Shown: piece after piece, positions 7,202 to 16,270 of the stretch
Layout: each line of letters starts with the position of its first letter
How positions within the stretch are numbered: position 1 is the stretch's first letter
Assembly (NCBI RefSeq): GCF_018687615.1
Contig: NZ_CP061299.1
Span: 434,001 to 498,000, forward strand
DNA: 64,000 nucleotides
Direction of reading: 5' to 3'
From: Polynucleobacter sp. MWH-CaK5
Lineage (GTDB): Bacteria; Pseudomonadota; Gammaproteobacteria; Burkholderiales; Burkholderiaceae
Made by a program: the position numbers and the translations under genes
Notes under the pieces: model-generated
Told to the model about the DNA's origin: nothing
Database searches by the model: none
Seen by the model: the letters and a program-made list of their open reading frames with translations, nothing else

Positions 7202-9766
7202 TCAATGAACGTTTTTCGCGATGTGAGCCAAAGACTCTTCAACCTGATCAACCAAAATAAGGCAAACGTCGCCTGCTTCAATTTGAGATAAAGCTTGGTC
7301 AATGGCTAAAAACTCGCCATGGAATTCTTGTATTTTTTTGACCTGCTTTGAAGCCATCAACCCTTCTCTCATGATGCCAATCACTTCGCCGTCTGGACGA
7401 CCACGTTGGCATTGATCTTCATAGAGGATCACGTGATCGAAGTACTGTCCAAGGATTTCTGTTTGGCGTCGCAAGTCTTCATCACGACGGTCACCTGCAC
7501 CACTTATAACAACCATGCGTTTCTTAGCAGGCATGTTGATAATCGTTTCTGATAGGGCTTTGATTGCATCTGGGTTGTGGCCGTAATCAGCAATCACAGT
7601 GGCACCCTGATGTTTGAATATATTAAAGCGACCAGGCACTGTTTGTGAGTCACTCACAAAGGTAGCCAATGCTTCAGCAATGGTTTCCCAAGAAATGTTC
7701 AGTGCCCATGCAGCACCAACTGCTGCTAGGACGTTTTCTACTTGAAAGCTGATGCTGCCATTGACCGTGACAGGTACTTGGTTCAAGTCAATGTGGAATT
7801 CTTTTTTACCTTCGCTTGCAACGATTTTGTTGTTTTCAACAAAAACCACGCGCTGACCTTGAGCGCGATGCTTTGCCATCACTGGGTGCTGTATATCTCT
7901 TGCGAAGAAAGTGACTTGGCCAGGGCAAGACTTTGCCATCTTGGCAACCATCGGGTCTGCTGCATTAAGAACAGCCATACCATTGCTGGCCACGTTTTGA
8001 ACAATCACACGTTTAACAGCGGCTAATTCCGAAGTGGTGTTGATGTAATTCATGCCAAGGTGATCGCCTTCGCCCAAATTAGTCACAATTGCAACCTGGC
8101 AACGATCAAAGCCCAGACCCTCGCGCAAAATGCCGCCCCGTGCCGTCTCTAAAACAGCTGCATCAACGTCAGGGTGCATTAAGACATTGCGAGCGCTCTT
8201 AGGGCCGCTACAGTCGCCTGTGTCGATTCTTTTGCCATTGACATAAACGCCATCTGTGCCAGTATGGCCAACACGCAAACCTTGTTGCTCAAACATGTGG
8301 CTCATCAACTTAACCGTGGTTGTTTTACCGTTTGTGCCGGTCACTGCCACCACTGGAATTCGGCCATCATCTTCTTTACCAAACATGGTTGAAATAATGG
8401 CTTCACCAACTGGTCTACCTTTACCGTAAGAAGGATGCAAGTGCATGCGCAACCCTGGTGCGGCATTGACTTCAACAATGCCGCCACCTTGTTCTTCTAG
8501 TGGTCTATAAACGTTGTCACAAACCACGTCTACCCCACAAATATCCAAGCCAACCATTTGTGCTGCGGCAATGGCTGAAACAGCTAGGTCTGGGTGGACG
8601 TCATCAGTCACATCAGTGGCAGTGCCACCAGTGCTTAAGTTTGCATTGTTGCGCAAAGTGACGCGTAAACCTTTTGGAGGAATCGAGTCTGGAGTGAGTT
8701 GCTGATTCTTAAGAGTGGCAATCGCGATTTCATCGATGCGGATCTTGCTCAGTGAAGTGGCGTGACCATCACCCCTCAAAGGATCTTTGTTTACTTCTTC
8801 AACTAATTCGCGAACGGTATTTTTATTATTACCAATCACATAAGGCGGTTCGCGACGAGCGGCTGCTACTAGCTGGCCACCGATGATTAATAAACGATGA
8901 TCATGTCCTGGCATGTAACGTTCAACAATTACTTCAGAAGAAATGGCTGAAGCTGCTTTGAAAGCAATCTCTATTTGTTCACGGTTATCAATATTGACAG
9001 CAACACCTTTGCCTTGATTGCCGTCCCGTGGCTTAACTGCTACAGGGGACTTGATTTCTAAATAAGCTTCCCATGCTTCTTCGGCAGTCGTCACGATTTT
9101 CCCCATGGGTACTGGCACGCCAGCAGCATGAAGTAAGTCTTTGGTTAACTGTTTATCTTGGGCAATTGATTCAGCAATCGCACTGGTAGTGCTTGTTTCA
9201 GCAGCTTGGATGCGGCGTTGCTTACTGCCCCAGCCAAGTTGAACCATGCTGCCTTCGGTTAAACGACGATAGGGGATGCCACGCGCAATGGCAGCTTCTA
9301 CGATTGATCCAGTACTTGGGCCTAGGCGAATGTCTTCATCCAAATCTCTTAATTGCTTGAGGTACTCATCGAGGTGCGAGCCGTTATCAATCAGAGCTGA
9401 ACGACATAACTTCATGGCCAAATCAAGTGCCAAACGTCCGACTTTTTCTTCGGTGTATTCAACGACGACAATATACACACCATCATCTGGTGTTGACATG
9501 GTTCTGCTGAAAGTGATCGGGCATCCTGCTTGAGCTTGTAAGTCTCTTGAGCAAACCTCTAAAGCATGAGCCAAAGAGACGGTTTCATTTTGTGTGTGTG
9601 GGCGCAATGGGCCGAGTTGTGGAAAGCGTTCACGCAAGCGAGTTTCAAAACCAGAAATATTGGTGATGATTTTTTCGTTTTCTTCGCACTTGACCAATGC
9701 CTCTAGAGAAGTGTGTTTGCCCCAAAAATTAGGACCTCTGAGAGCGCGTATGCGAATTAATTCCAT
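7202..9766 (-). CDS. cphA: Cyanophycin synthetase (full-length paralogue with divergent N-domain)
   Basis: An 854-residue enzyme that polymerises Asp and Arg into cyanophycin, the cytoplasmic nitrogen reserve. The ATP-grasp domain covers about residues 165-460 (VAVKPRDGNQGKGV, VIVERYMPGHDHRLL, IVEVNAAPGLRMH). The Mur-ligase-like domain starts with the P-loop TGTNGKTTT at 476-484 and is complete through its C-terminal lobe (VPGRFN, DYGHNPDAIKAL, ISGAGDRRDED). The N-terminal ~160 residues lack the HI-x-EH...LELQ-x-LAGM block that the neighbouring paralogue keeps. It lies 6 nt downstream of that paralogue with no evident ribosome site, so translational coupling is likely. Cyanophycinase and isoaspartyl dipeptidase genes are not in the window. 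Confidence 0.93.
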   Translation of the reverse strand: MELIRIRALRGPNFWGKHTSLEALVKCEENEKIITNISGFETRLRERFPQLGPLRPHTQNETVSLAHALEVCSRDLQAQAGCPITFSRTMSTPDDGVYIVVVEYTEEKVGRLALDLAMKLCRSALIDNGSHLDEYLKQLRDLDEDIRLGPSTGSIVEAAIARGIPYRRLTEGSMVQLGWGSKQRRIQAAETSTTSAIAESIAQDKQLTKDLLHAAGVPVPMGKIVTTAEEAWEAYLEIKSPVAVKPRDGNQGKGVAVNIDNREQIEIAFKAASAISSEVIVERYMPGHDHRLLIIGGQLVAAARREPPYVIGNNKNTVRELVEEVNKDPLRGDGHATSLSKIRIDEIAIATLKNQQLTPDSIPPKGLRVTLRNNANLSTGGTATDVTDDVHPDLAVSAIAAAQMVGLDICGVDVVCDNVYRPLEEQGGGIVEVNAAPGLRMHLHPSYGKGRPVGEAIISTMFGKEDDGRIPVVAVTGTNGKTTTVKLMSHMFEQQGLRVGHTGTDGVYVNGKRIDTGDCSGPKSARNVLMHPDVDAAVLETARGGILREGLGFDRCQVAIVTNLGEGDHLGMNYINTTSELAAVKRVIVQNVASNGMAVLNAADPMVAKMAKSCPGQVTFFARDIQHPVMAKHRAQGQRVVFVENNKIVASEGKKEFHIDLNQVPVTVNGSISFQVENVLAAVGAAWALNISWETIAEALATFVSDSQTVPGRFNIFKHQGATVIADYGHNPDAIKALSETIINMPAKKRMVVISGAGDRRDEDLRRQTEILGQYFDHVILYEDQCQRGRPDGEVIGIMREGLMASKQVKKIQEFHGEFLAIDQALSQIEAGDVCLILVDQVEESLAHIAKNVH

Positions 9767-9772
9767 GATTGA

Positions 9773-11923
9773 CTATTGGTAAGTTTGAAGACCTGCAGCA
9801 ATGATGTCTTTAGGTATGTTTAAAGACCATGCTGCAGCGACAGCAGCCAGTATGCTTTCTAGGGTATTGGTTTTGCTGCTGGCTTGTAAGAGAGGAATGC
9901 TGGCGGTGCTAATGAGTGAGTATTGATCAGTGCCCGTTGCCAAGATGATCATATTGTTTTCGGTGAACAGGGCCCGACCACCTTTTTGCAAATGTTTCTT
10001 GGTGTGTTCATTAGGTCCATATTTACTAAAGAAAATCACTTCACCATCTGATAGTTCAGCCATTTTGACGACTGCTTCATCATCGGCATTAAGAACGGTG
10101 CATCCCTTAGGTAATACAACGTCTACTTGAGTTCGTAAGACGTTATAAATTTGCTCTGGTTCAGTGATTGAGCATTCTGGCACCGTGTCTAGAGGATCAA
10201 GATTAGTCACCACACCAACAGTACAGCGATCGTATGCCAAACCTTCATTCAAAATTGTGCGGCTGTCGTTTTCAAAAACTGCGGCCTCAACCTGGCGGTT
10301 TAGCAAGATTCGATTGGCACTGATCCAGTTGGCACAATTGCCCTGGGTTTGGAGTCGATGATTGAAGAAGGCTCCCTTGCTGCAAGCTAAGCCTACTTTC
10401 ATACCAGTCAATTGCATTAGGTGAGTGGTGAGTTGTGCCACCATGGTTTTGCCGCGAGAACCGGTGATGCCAACAACTGGAATTCGTCCATCCGCATTAT
10501 TCGGGAAGAGGTGGTTAACGATTGCGGCACCGACTGGTTGCGGTTCACCAACACCAGGCTTAAGGTGCATGATTAAACCTGGGCCCGCATTAACTTCAAC
10601 AATTGCGCCGCCTTGATCCTCAAGTGGCTTCGAAATATCTTCAGCCACGATATCAACGCCTGCAATATCTAAACCAATCACTCGTGCAGCCAAAGCGGCT
10701 TGTTCAGCAACCGATGGGTGAACCAAGTGAGTCACTTCAAAAGCCATGTTGCCTGAAGCTTGAACCAAAACATCGTGACCCGCCTTAGGGATTGAGTCCA
10801 AGGTGAAGTTTTGACGAGCAAGCTCTAGTTCTAATTTTGTATCAAATACAACAGGGCTCAACGGCAATATCTCTGCATCACCGCGGCGAGGATCGGTATT
10901 GATCTCTTCTTCAATCAATTCGCGGATGCTTCTTTTTCCATCACCCTTGGCCCAAGCTGATTCGCCTTTGGCGGCAGCCACTACTTTTTTGCCAACCACC
11001 AATAAGCGATGTTCATTGCCAGGAATGTAGCGTTCAACAATCACGCCACTGCCTTCTTTTAAGGCGTCGTCATAAGCTTTTTTAATCTGTGCTTGATCTG
11101 ATAGGTTGGTGAACACACCCCTGGCGTGATTACCGTCATAAGGTTTGACCACCACAGAGCCATCGATGTCTTGAGCTGCTGCCCAAGCATCATCAGCGCT
11201 ATCAACCATGCGCCCCTCAGGAACCTGAACGCCACATGAGGCTAAGAGAGATTTGGTTAAGTCTTTGTCTTTTGAAATGCCTTCAGCAATCGCGCTGGTC
11301 AAATCTGTTTCAGCTGTCCAAATTCTGCGTTGCTTATTGCCATAGCCCAATTGCACCAAATTGCCTTCAGACAATCTAGTGGCTGGAATCTTCTTTTCTC
11401 TGGCTGCATCAACGATGCAAGCGGTGCTAGGACCCAAATAAAGACTGTCGACCATGTCTTCAATTTCTTTGATGGCGGCTGGCACATCAAATGGACGATC
11501 TTCAATCGCTGCCATCACCAGGTCACGTGCGTGATAAAGCGCTTTTTCAGTGATCTTTTCATGCCAAGCACGAACCACCACTTTATAAACGCCACGCTTA
11601 TTGGTCTCGCGAGCCTTGCCGAAGCCTCCTGGCATACCAGCTAGATTCTGTAGTTCGAGGGTCACGTGCTCAAGGATGTGTGCTGGCCAAGTGCCTTCTT
11701 CAAGTCTTTTGATGAAGCCGCCTCGTTCCTCGTAAGAGCAACGATGTTCAATCAGGCTCGGAAGCCAAGCCACCAGTCTGTCTGTGAAGCCAGGGAGGGT
11801 GTTCGATGGGTAGTCTTCTAGATCATGTATATCGACCCAGGCTTCTAAAACCGGGCGATAGGTCCACATGCTGGGTCCTTTAAGAACCTTTATATCTATG
11901 ATTTCTATAGTTTTTTTAGTCAT
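9773..11923 (-). CDS. cphA': Cyanophycin synthetase paralogue lacking the Mur-ligase C-terminal lobe
   Basis: A 716-residue CphA paralogue and the first gene of the minus-strand pair. The N-domain is canonical (PGFTDRL...HILEHVTLELQNLAGMPGGFGKARET, ~45-106). The ATP-grasp domain is intact (VVVKPYDGNHARGV, VIVERYIPGNEHRLL, IVEVNAGPGLIMHL). The Mur-like P-loop reads GITGSRGKT, where the sister has GTNGKTTT. The protein stops at the end of the Mur central domain (IIAAGLQTYQ), so roughly 150 residues that the sister carries are absent. The clean end and 6-nt spacing to the next gene argue for a maintained architecture and against a recent frameshift. It could add only one of the two amino acids, behave like CphA2-type enzymes, or form a complex with the sister; which is not known. 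Confidence 0.9.
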   Translation of the reverse strand: MTKKTIEIIDIKVLKGPSMWTYRPVLEAWVDIHDLEDYPSNTLPGFTDRLVAWLPSLIEHRCSYEERGGFIKRLEEGTWPAHILEHVTLELQNLAGMPGGFGKARETNKRGVYKVVVRAWHEKITEKALYHARDLVMAAIEDRPFDVPAAIKEIEDMVDSLYLGPSTACIVDAAREKKIPATRLSEGNLVQLGYGNKQRRIWTAETDLTSAIAEGISKDKDLTKSLLASCGVQVPEGRMVDSADDAWAAAQDIDGSVVVKPYDGNHARGVFTNLSDQAQIKKAYDDALKEGSGVIVERYIPGNEHRLLVVGKKVVAAAKGESAWAKGDGKRSIRELIEEEINTDPRRGDAEILPLSPVVFDTKLELELARQNFTLDSIPKAGHDVLVQASGNMAFEVTHLVHPSVAEQAALAARVIGLDIAGVDIVAEDISKPLEDQGGAIVEVNAGPGLIMHLKPGVGEPQPVGAAIVNHLFPNNADGRIPVVGITGSRGKTMVAQLTTHLMQLTGMKVGLACSKGAFFNHRLQTQGNCANWISANRILLNRQVEAAVFENDSRTILNEGLAYDRCTVGVVTNLDPLDTVPECSITEPEQIYNVLRTQVDVVLPKGCTVLNADDEAVVKMAELSDGEVIFFSKYGPNEHTKKHLQKGGRALFTENNMIILATGTDQYSLISTASIPLLQASSKTNTLESILAAVAAAWSLNIPKDIIAAGLQTYQ

Positions 11924-12062
11924 GTGGGGCTAAAGTGCCAAAAATACCTAATTGTACGTTGTCGTTTAACGCTTTGGGTAATCTTTGGTTGACAGAAAAA
12001 GGTAAATATTTTGATTGGCAAATTTGCGATAATTGCCGACAAATAAAGATATAAAGCCATCC

Positions 12063-14369
12063 TTGAACTCTACTTCTACCACCACCCCCAACGCTATTCA
12101 TAGCCATCCCGATCCTTTGGAACGATTGCCCAAGGAGTGGAGCCACTCGGTGGCCCAGGCTTTGAATGCCAATGAGTCAGTAATTGCTGTTTTAGAACTG
12201 GATCTAAACGAACAGCTGCATTTTGCAAAAGGCTTGGTTTGCTTAACCAATCAAGGCTTGATTGCCAGCAAAGAACAGTCTGCATCTTGGTCAAGATGGT
12301 CTTTTTCTGAAGATCTGAAATTGCAGTTACATGATCATGCTGGCGTAGCAAATTTAGAGTTACTCAACCAATCTGGAAGATTGGCCAACTGGCGATTCAC
12401 TTTGGCACAAAATCCTGTGGCCAATCGTCTGGTCCAAAATTTTCAGGTTGAGTTAGCTAAGTCTTTGGGTAAGTTCAATCCTGAGCTTGCTGAAACTTCG
12501 CAGCCTTTATGCCCAACTTGTTGGGTGCCGTTGCCTCCTGATCAGGATGAGTGTCCAGCTTGTAGTTCAGAAAACTTAAAGCCACCATCAACTTGGACCT
12601 TATTGAGATTATGGCGCTTTGCTAAGCCTTATAAAGGCCAGTTGTTCGCAGGCTTCGTTTTAACGCTTGCTTCTACTGCGGCCACCTTGGTGCCACCTTA
12701 TCTGACCATGCCATTAATGGATGACATTTTGTTGCCTTATCAAAATGGTCAGGCCATCGATGTCAACTTAACTTTGCTTTATTTGGGTGCCTTACTCGGG
12801 GCTGCAATTTTGGCTTGGGTGTTGGGTTGGGCTAAAACCTATATTTTGGCTTTGGTAAGTGAGCGCATCGGTGCGGATCTTCGAACCACCACTTACCAAC
12901 ATTTGATGAAGCTGTCCTTGGAATACTTTGGCGGCAAAAGAACCGGCGATTTGATGGCTCGTATCGGGTCAGAGTCAGATCGCATTTGTTTGTTCTTATC
13001 AATGCATCTTTTGGACTTTGCCACCGATGTCCTGATGATTTTGATGACGGCAGTGATTCTAATTTCGATCGATCCTTGGTTGGCTTTGGTGACATTGATA
13101 CCTTTGCCATTTATTGGGTGGGCCATCCATGTGGTGCGAGATAAATTGCGTTACGGCTTTGAAAAAATAGACCGCATTTGGTCAGAGGTCACGAGTGTGT
13201 TGGCTGACACGATTCCAGGTGTTCGTGTCGTGAAAGCCTTTGCTCAAGAGGAGCGTGAGTCTGATCGTTTTAGATTGGCCAATGAACATAACTTGGCGGT
13301 GAATGATCGAGTGAATAAGGTCTGGGCCTTGTTCTCGCCAACGATTACTTTGTTAACGGAAATTGGATTGTTGGTGGTTTGGGCTTTTGGTATCTGGCAA
13401 ATATCACACGACGCCATCACCGTTGGTATGTTGACAGCTTGCTTGGCGTACATTGGGCGCTTCTACACACGTCTAGACTCTATGAGTCGCATTGTTGCTT
13501 TCACTCAACAGGCTGCTACGGCATCTAAACGTATTTTTGATATTTTGGATCACGTATCAAGCGTTCCAGAGCCGACTCAGCCGATCAAGTTAACAAAAGT
13601 AGAAGGTCTCATAGAGTTAAATAATGTGGGCTTCAGATACGGTAATCGTTCTGTGACGCGTGGCATCAATTTAAAGATTGCTCCAGGTGAAATGATTGGC
13701 CTGGTGGGTCACAGTGGATCTGGCAAGAGTACTTTGGTGAATTTAATTTGTCGTTTTTATGACGCGGCTGAAGGCACGATTCGTCTAGATGGCGTTGATA
13801 TCCGTTCAATCGCTGTGGCTGACTATCGCAGGCACATTGGCTTGGTTCTGCAAGAGCCATTTTTGTTCTTCGGCACGATCGCTGAAAACATTGCTTATGG
13901 CAAACCAAATGCAACACGGGCAGAGATCATTGCTGCTGCAAGAGCCGCTCATGCTCACGAATTTATTTTAAGACTGCCTCACGGCTATGACTCTTTGGTT
14001 GGTGAGAGAGGTCAGTCTTTATCTGGTGGTGAAAGACAGCGTATTTCGATTGCAAGAGCTTTGCTAATCGATCCTCAAATCCTGATACTGGATGAGGCAA
14101 CTTCATCAGTGGATAGTACGACTGAGAAAGAAATACAAAAGGCTTTGGATAATTTGGTCAAGGGCCGAACCACAATTGCAATTGCGCACCGTTTATCAAC
14201 GCTGCGCAAAGCGGATCGCTTGATTGTGTTGGATAAAGGTCAAATCATCGAGCAGGGTGGACATGATCAGCTCATGGATTTAAACGGCGTTTATCGCCGG
14301 ATGTATGACACTCAAGCAAGGCAAGCGATGGATGCGGTTGACGTAGAGTTGGGGGTGAAGAATGGGTAA
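12063..14369 (+). CDS. Cyanophycin-associated ABC exporter (fused TMD-NBD with N-terminal zinc ribbon)
   Basis: A half-transporter of about 768 residues. The N-terminal ~145 residues are soluble and unassigned, then a CPTC...CPAC zinc-ribbon-like motif (~149-170), then a six-helix exporter domain (~185-480), then an ATPase with Walker A GHSGSGKST, signature LSGGERQR, Walker B ILILDEATS and the H-loop AHRLST. Homologues beside cphA genes in Burkholderiales are annotated as cyanophycin-metabolism-associated ABC transporters. The gene is divergent from the two synthetases. Start choice is uncertain: TTG 12033 overlaps a GATAAT -10-like box, so TTG 12063 is preferred, although neither has a good ribosome site. 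The cargo is unknown; because cyanophycin is cytoplasmic, a regulatory or small-peptide transport role is possible. Confidence 0.85.
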   Translation: MNSTSTTTPNAIHSHPDPLERLPKEWSHSVAQALNANESVIAVLELDLNEQLHFAKGLVCLTNQGLIASKEQSASWSRWSFSEDLKLQLHDHAGVANLELLNQSGRLANWRFTLAQNPVANRLVQNFQVELAKSLGKFNPELAETSQPLCPTCWVPLPPDQDECPACSSENLKPPSTWTLLRLWRFAKPYKGQLFAGFVLTLASTAATLVPPYLTMPLMDDILLPYQNGQAIDVNLTLLYLGALLGAAILAWVLGWAKTYILALVSERIGADLRTTTYQHLMKLSLEYFGGKRTGDLMARIGSESDRICLFLSMHLLDFATDVLMILMTAVILISIDPWLALVTLIPLPFIGWAIHVVRDKLRYGFEKIDRIWSEVTSVLADTIPGVRVVKAFAQEERESDRFRLANEHNLAVNDRVNKVWALFSPTITLLTEIGLLVVWAFGIWQISHDAITVGMLTACLAYIGRFYTRLDSMSRIVAFTQQAATASKRIFDILDHVSSVPEPTQPIKLTKVEGLIELNNVGFRYGNRSVTRGINLKIAPGEMIGLVGHSGSGKSTLVNLICRFYDAAEGTIRLDGVDIRSIAVADYRRHIGLVLQEPFLFFGTIAENIAYGKPNATRAEIIAAARAAHAHEFILRLPHGYDSLVGERGQSLSGGERQRISIARALLIDPQILILDEATSSVDSTTEKEIQKALDNLVKGRTTIAIAHRLSTLRKADRLIVLDKGQIIEQGGHDQLMDLNGVYRRMYDTQARQAMDAVDVELGVKNG

Positions 14370-14838
14370 TTCTATGAAGAACTTCACCTTATCAAGAAAC
14401 ACGTTTGGTCAGTTGTGCTTGCGAACTGAGAGTGGGCAGTTGCATGAACAGGTTTTGCCAGTCAAGGCTTTCCCTATCAGTCTGCCAGAAGAATGCATTG
14501 CAATCGTTGATCGTGACGGCCATGAATTAATTTGGTTGGACAACTTAAATCAAGTCAGTGCCGACAATCAGTCAATCATCAAGGAAGAGCTCGCTAACAG
14601 AGAGTTCATGCCAGTTTTGACAAGGATTGCGGGGGTTTCATCCTTTGCAACTCCTAGTACTTGGACGGTTGAGACCAGCAGGGGTGCTACTCAATTTGTT
14701 TTAAAAGGCGAAGAAGATATCCGCCGTATCAGTAAAGATACTTATTTGATTTCTGACAATCATGGTGTTCAATACCTCATAGAAGATATTCAGTTATTGG
14801 ATAAACATAGTCGAAGATTGTTGGACAGATTCTTATAA
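14362..14838 (+). CDS. DUF1854 protein associated with cyanophycin metabolism
   Basis: A 158-residue soluble protein matching the DUF1854 family, which co-occurs with the ABC exporter and cphA genes. Recognisable parts are LPVKAFPISLPEECIAIVDRDG near residues 32-53, an acidic central segment, and a C-terminal LIEDIQLLDKHSRRLLDRFL helix. No catalytic motif is evident. The ATG overlaps the stop of the ABC gene (ATGGGTAA), with GGGGGTGAAG as ribosome site, so the two are translationally coupled. The role is unknown. Confidence 0.82.
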   Translation: MGNSMKNFTLSRNTFGQLCLRTESGQLHEQVLPVKAFPISLPEECIAIVDRDGHELIWLDNLNQVSADNQSIIKEELANREFMPVLTRIAGVSSFATPSTWTVETSRGATQFVLKGEEDIRRISKDTYLISDNHGVQYLIEDIQLLDKHSRRLLDRFL

Positions 14839-14845
14839 AAAAATA

Positions 14846-15991
14846 ATGACAGCCAATCAAACCAATATTCACTTTGAGTCTCGTGGGATTGAGTTTGTTG
14901 TCAAGACCACCGAAGAGTTGAGTGCACTGCAGGTCACTATGCAAAAGCATCTGGAGGCACTTAAGTTGTGGCAGCATGTTGATGCAGTGATCTTGAGTGG
15001 TAACGATACTTATCAATGTGCTTATAAGCTAAAAGAGAGTGTCAGAGAGCAATGGGCACCTGCTTGGGATACCACTCGTTTGTATTCCACCATGGGCATT
15101 GATAGCCAAAAAAATAGTGAAGATTTGAATAAAGAAATCTTGGTTGCGATGTTAATGACAACCATTCCATTCACTTTTCCTAGTTTTGATGAGTTGGTAT
15201 CAGCTATCAGCATTCGTCGTTATGTCGTTAATGCAGGCTTTAAGGCGGCATTGAACTTTGATACAGAGGCAGCTGAGAGGCCAACGGATTATTGGCATTA
15301 TGACGAGGAAGAAGGATTTTTATTAAATAAAGGGCAGTCCATCATTGATGGACTGATCAAAGCCACTCAGCCTGAAAAAATGCAGAATGCCTATTCATTT
15401 TCCTGTTATCGGGCCACGGAGTATGTGGTCTTGCTGAGCATTGCGCAAGAGCTTAATGATGTGAATCCTGAGTTATTGAGGAGGATGGAGTTGCGTTCTG
15501 AGAGAAGCGCTATTCGTTCGGGTGAATTTCATGAAGCGCTGCTCAAAGAATACGGCACGCTTGAAAATCCGTTCCCTATGAAATATTACGTTCCTGGAGA
15601 TCGTGTCTGGTTTCGTAATCCGGATGATCGATCTTCTGATGTCGCAGGTTATGAGGGTTCGTGGGTCATTTACTTGGGGCACAACTTATTCACCAATTTT
15701 TGGAAAAGAGATCAGCCATTCAGTTTGGAAACAAAGTGTTTAGAGGTTTACCACTGGCGTGACGGCGTCTTTGTTGGTGATGATGGTGAGCCACAAATGA
15801 ATGAAGATGTTGTGGAGTCTTGTGTCAAGCAATCAATGGCAGACCCATCAAAGTATCAAATGATCATTGATCGAATGATGCGTTATAGAGATCCTCAGGG
15901 TGTTTATAAAGATGGGGGATGCATCGATGCATCGAGAGAATCTCCTCGCTACGTTCGCCCATCAACATCAGATTTAAATTTTTCTGATTAA
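14846..15991 (+). CDS. Tgl-like (Bacillus spore-coat transglutaminase-like) protein, cytosolic paralogue
   Basis: A 381-residue protein without signal peptide or membrane segment. I do not recognise the first ~180 residues. The second half resembles Bacillus Tgl, which makes glutamine-lysine isopeptide crosslinks: a candidate nucleophile Cys187 at the start of a helix (FSCYRATEYVVLLSI, compare FECATAIVII in Tgl), then YYVPGDRVWFRNPDD (248-261) and GYEGSWVIYLG (268-278). The acidic residue expected within the WRGEN-type motif is shifted: Glu270 lies two positions before the place of the Bacillus catalytic Glu. It begins 7 nt after the DUF1854 stop, so it probably belongs to the cyanophycin-linked operon. 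A paralogue lies at 50192-51346. The assignment rests on remembered local motifs, not a search; enzymatic activity is unproven. Confidence 0.6.
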   Translation: MTANQTNIHFESRGIEFVVKTTEELSALQVTMQKHLEALKLWQHVDAVILSGNDTYQCAYKLKESVREQWAPAWDTTRLYSTMGIDSQKNSEDLNKEILVAMLMTTIPFTFPSFDELVSAISIRRYVVNAGFKAALNFDTEAAERPTDYWHYDEEEGFLLNKGQSIIDGLIKATQPEKMQNAYSFSCYRATEYVVLLSIAQELNDVNPELLRRMELRSERSAIRSGEFHEALLKEYGTLENPFPMKYYVPGDRVWFRNPDDRSSDVAGYEGSWVIYLGHNLFTNFWKRDQPFSLETKCLEVYHWRDGVFVGDDGEPQMNEDVVESCVKQSMADPSKYQMIIDRMMRYRDPQGVYKDGGCIDASRESPRYVRPSTSDLNFSD

Positions 15992-16051
15992 TTAATTTTT
16001 AAAACTCTTCTAAATTCATCCAAATTCCTTAATTATTTGGATTACATCCTT

Positions 16052-16117
16052 GTAGGAATCTTCTGATTTCTTTGTAGGAAACTTCCTATTTTCTCGTAAG
16101 AAAAATTTACGGCATTT
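16052..16117. repeat. 22-bp-periodic repeat array, candidate operator of the permease-ald operon
   Basis: GTAGGAA occurs at 16052 and 16074 and GTAAGAA at 16096, exactly 22 bp apart (two helical turns). The first two units match at about 16 of 22 positions. The second contains the perfect palindrome TAGGAAACTTCCTA (16075-16088). The array sits ~155-220 bp before the permease ATG in an AT-rich 279-bp gap. Such phased sites suit an oligomeric regulator such as an Lrp/AsnC-family protein, which commonly controls alanine dehydrogenase genes; the identity of the regulator is inference. Confidence 0.6.
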
Positions 16118-16270
16118 CTCTCAAGCCTTGATTCTTATTGGCTATTGAAAATTTCGCATTGTTACTTTTCTTAAATTAGATATTTCATGCATTTTTGGGC
16201 CATATACAAGTAATTGATTGCCTCCTATTCTGCCTGTTCAATTTTTTGAATGACACAGTAGAGGTGAAAA

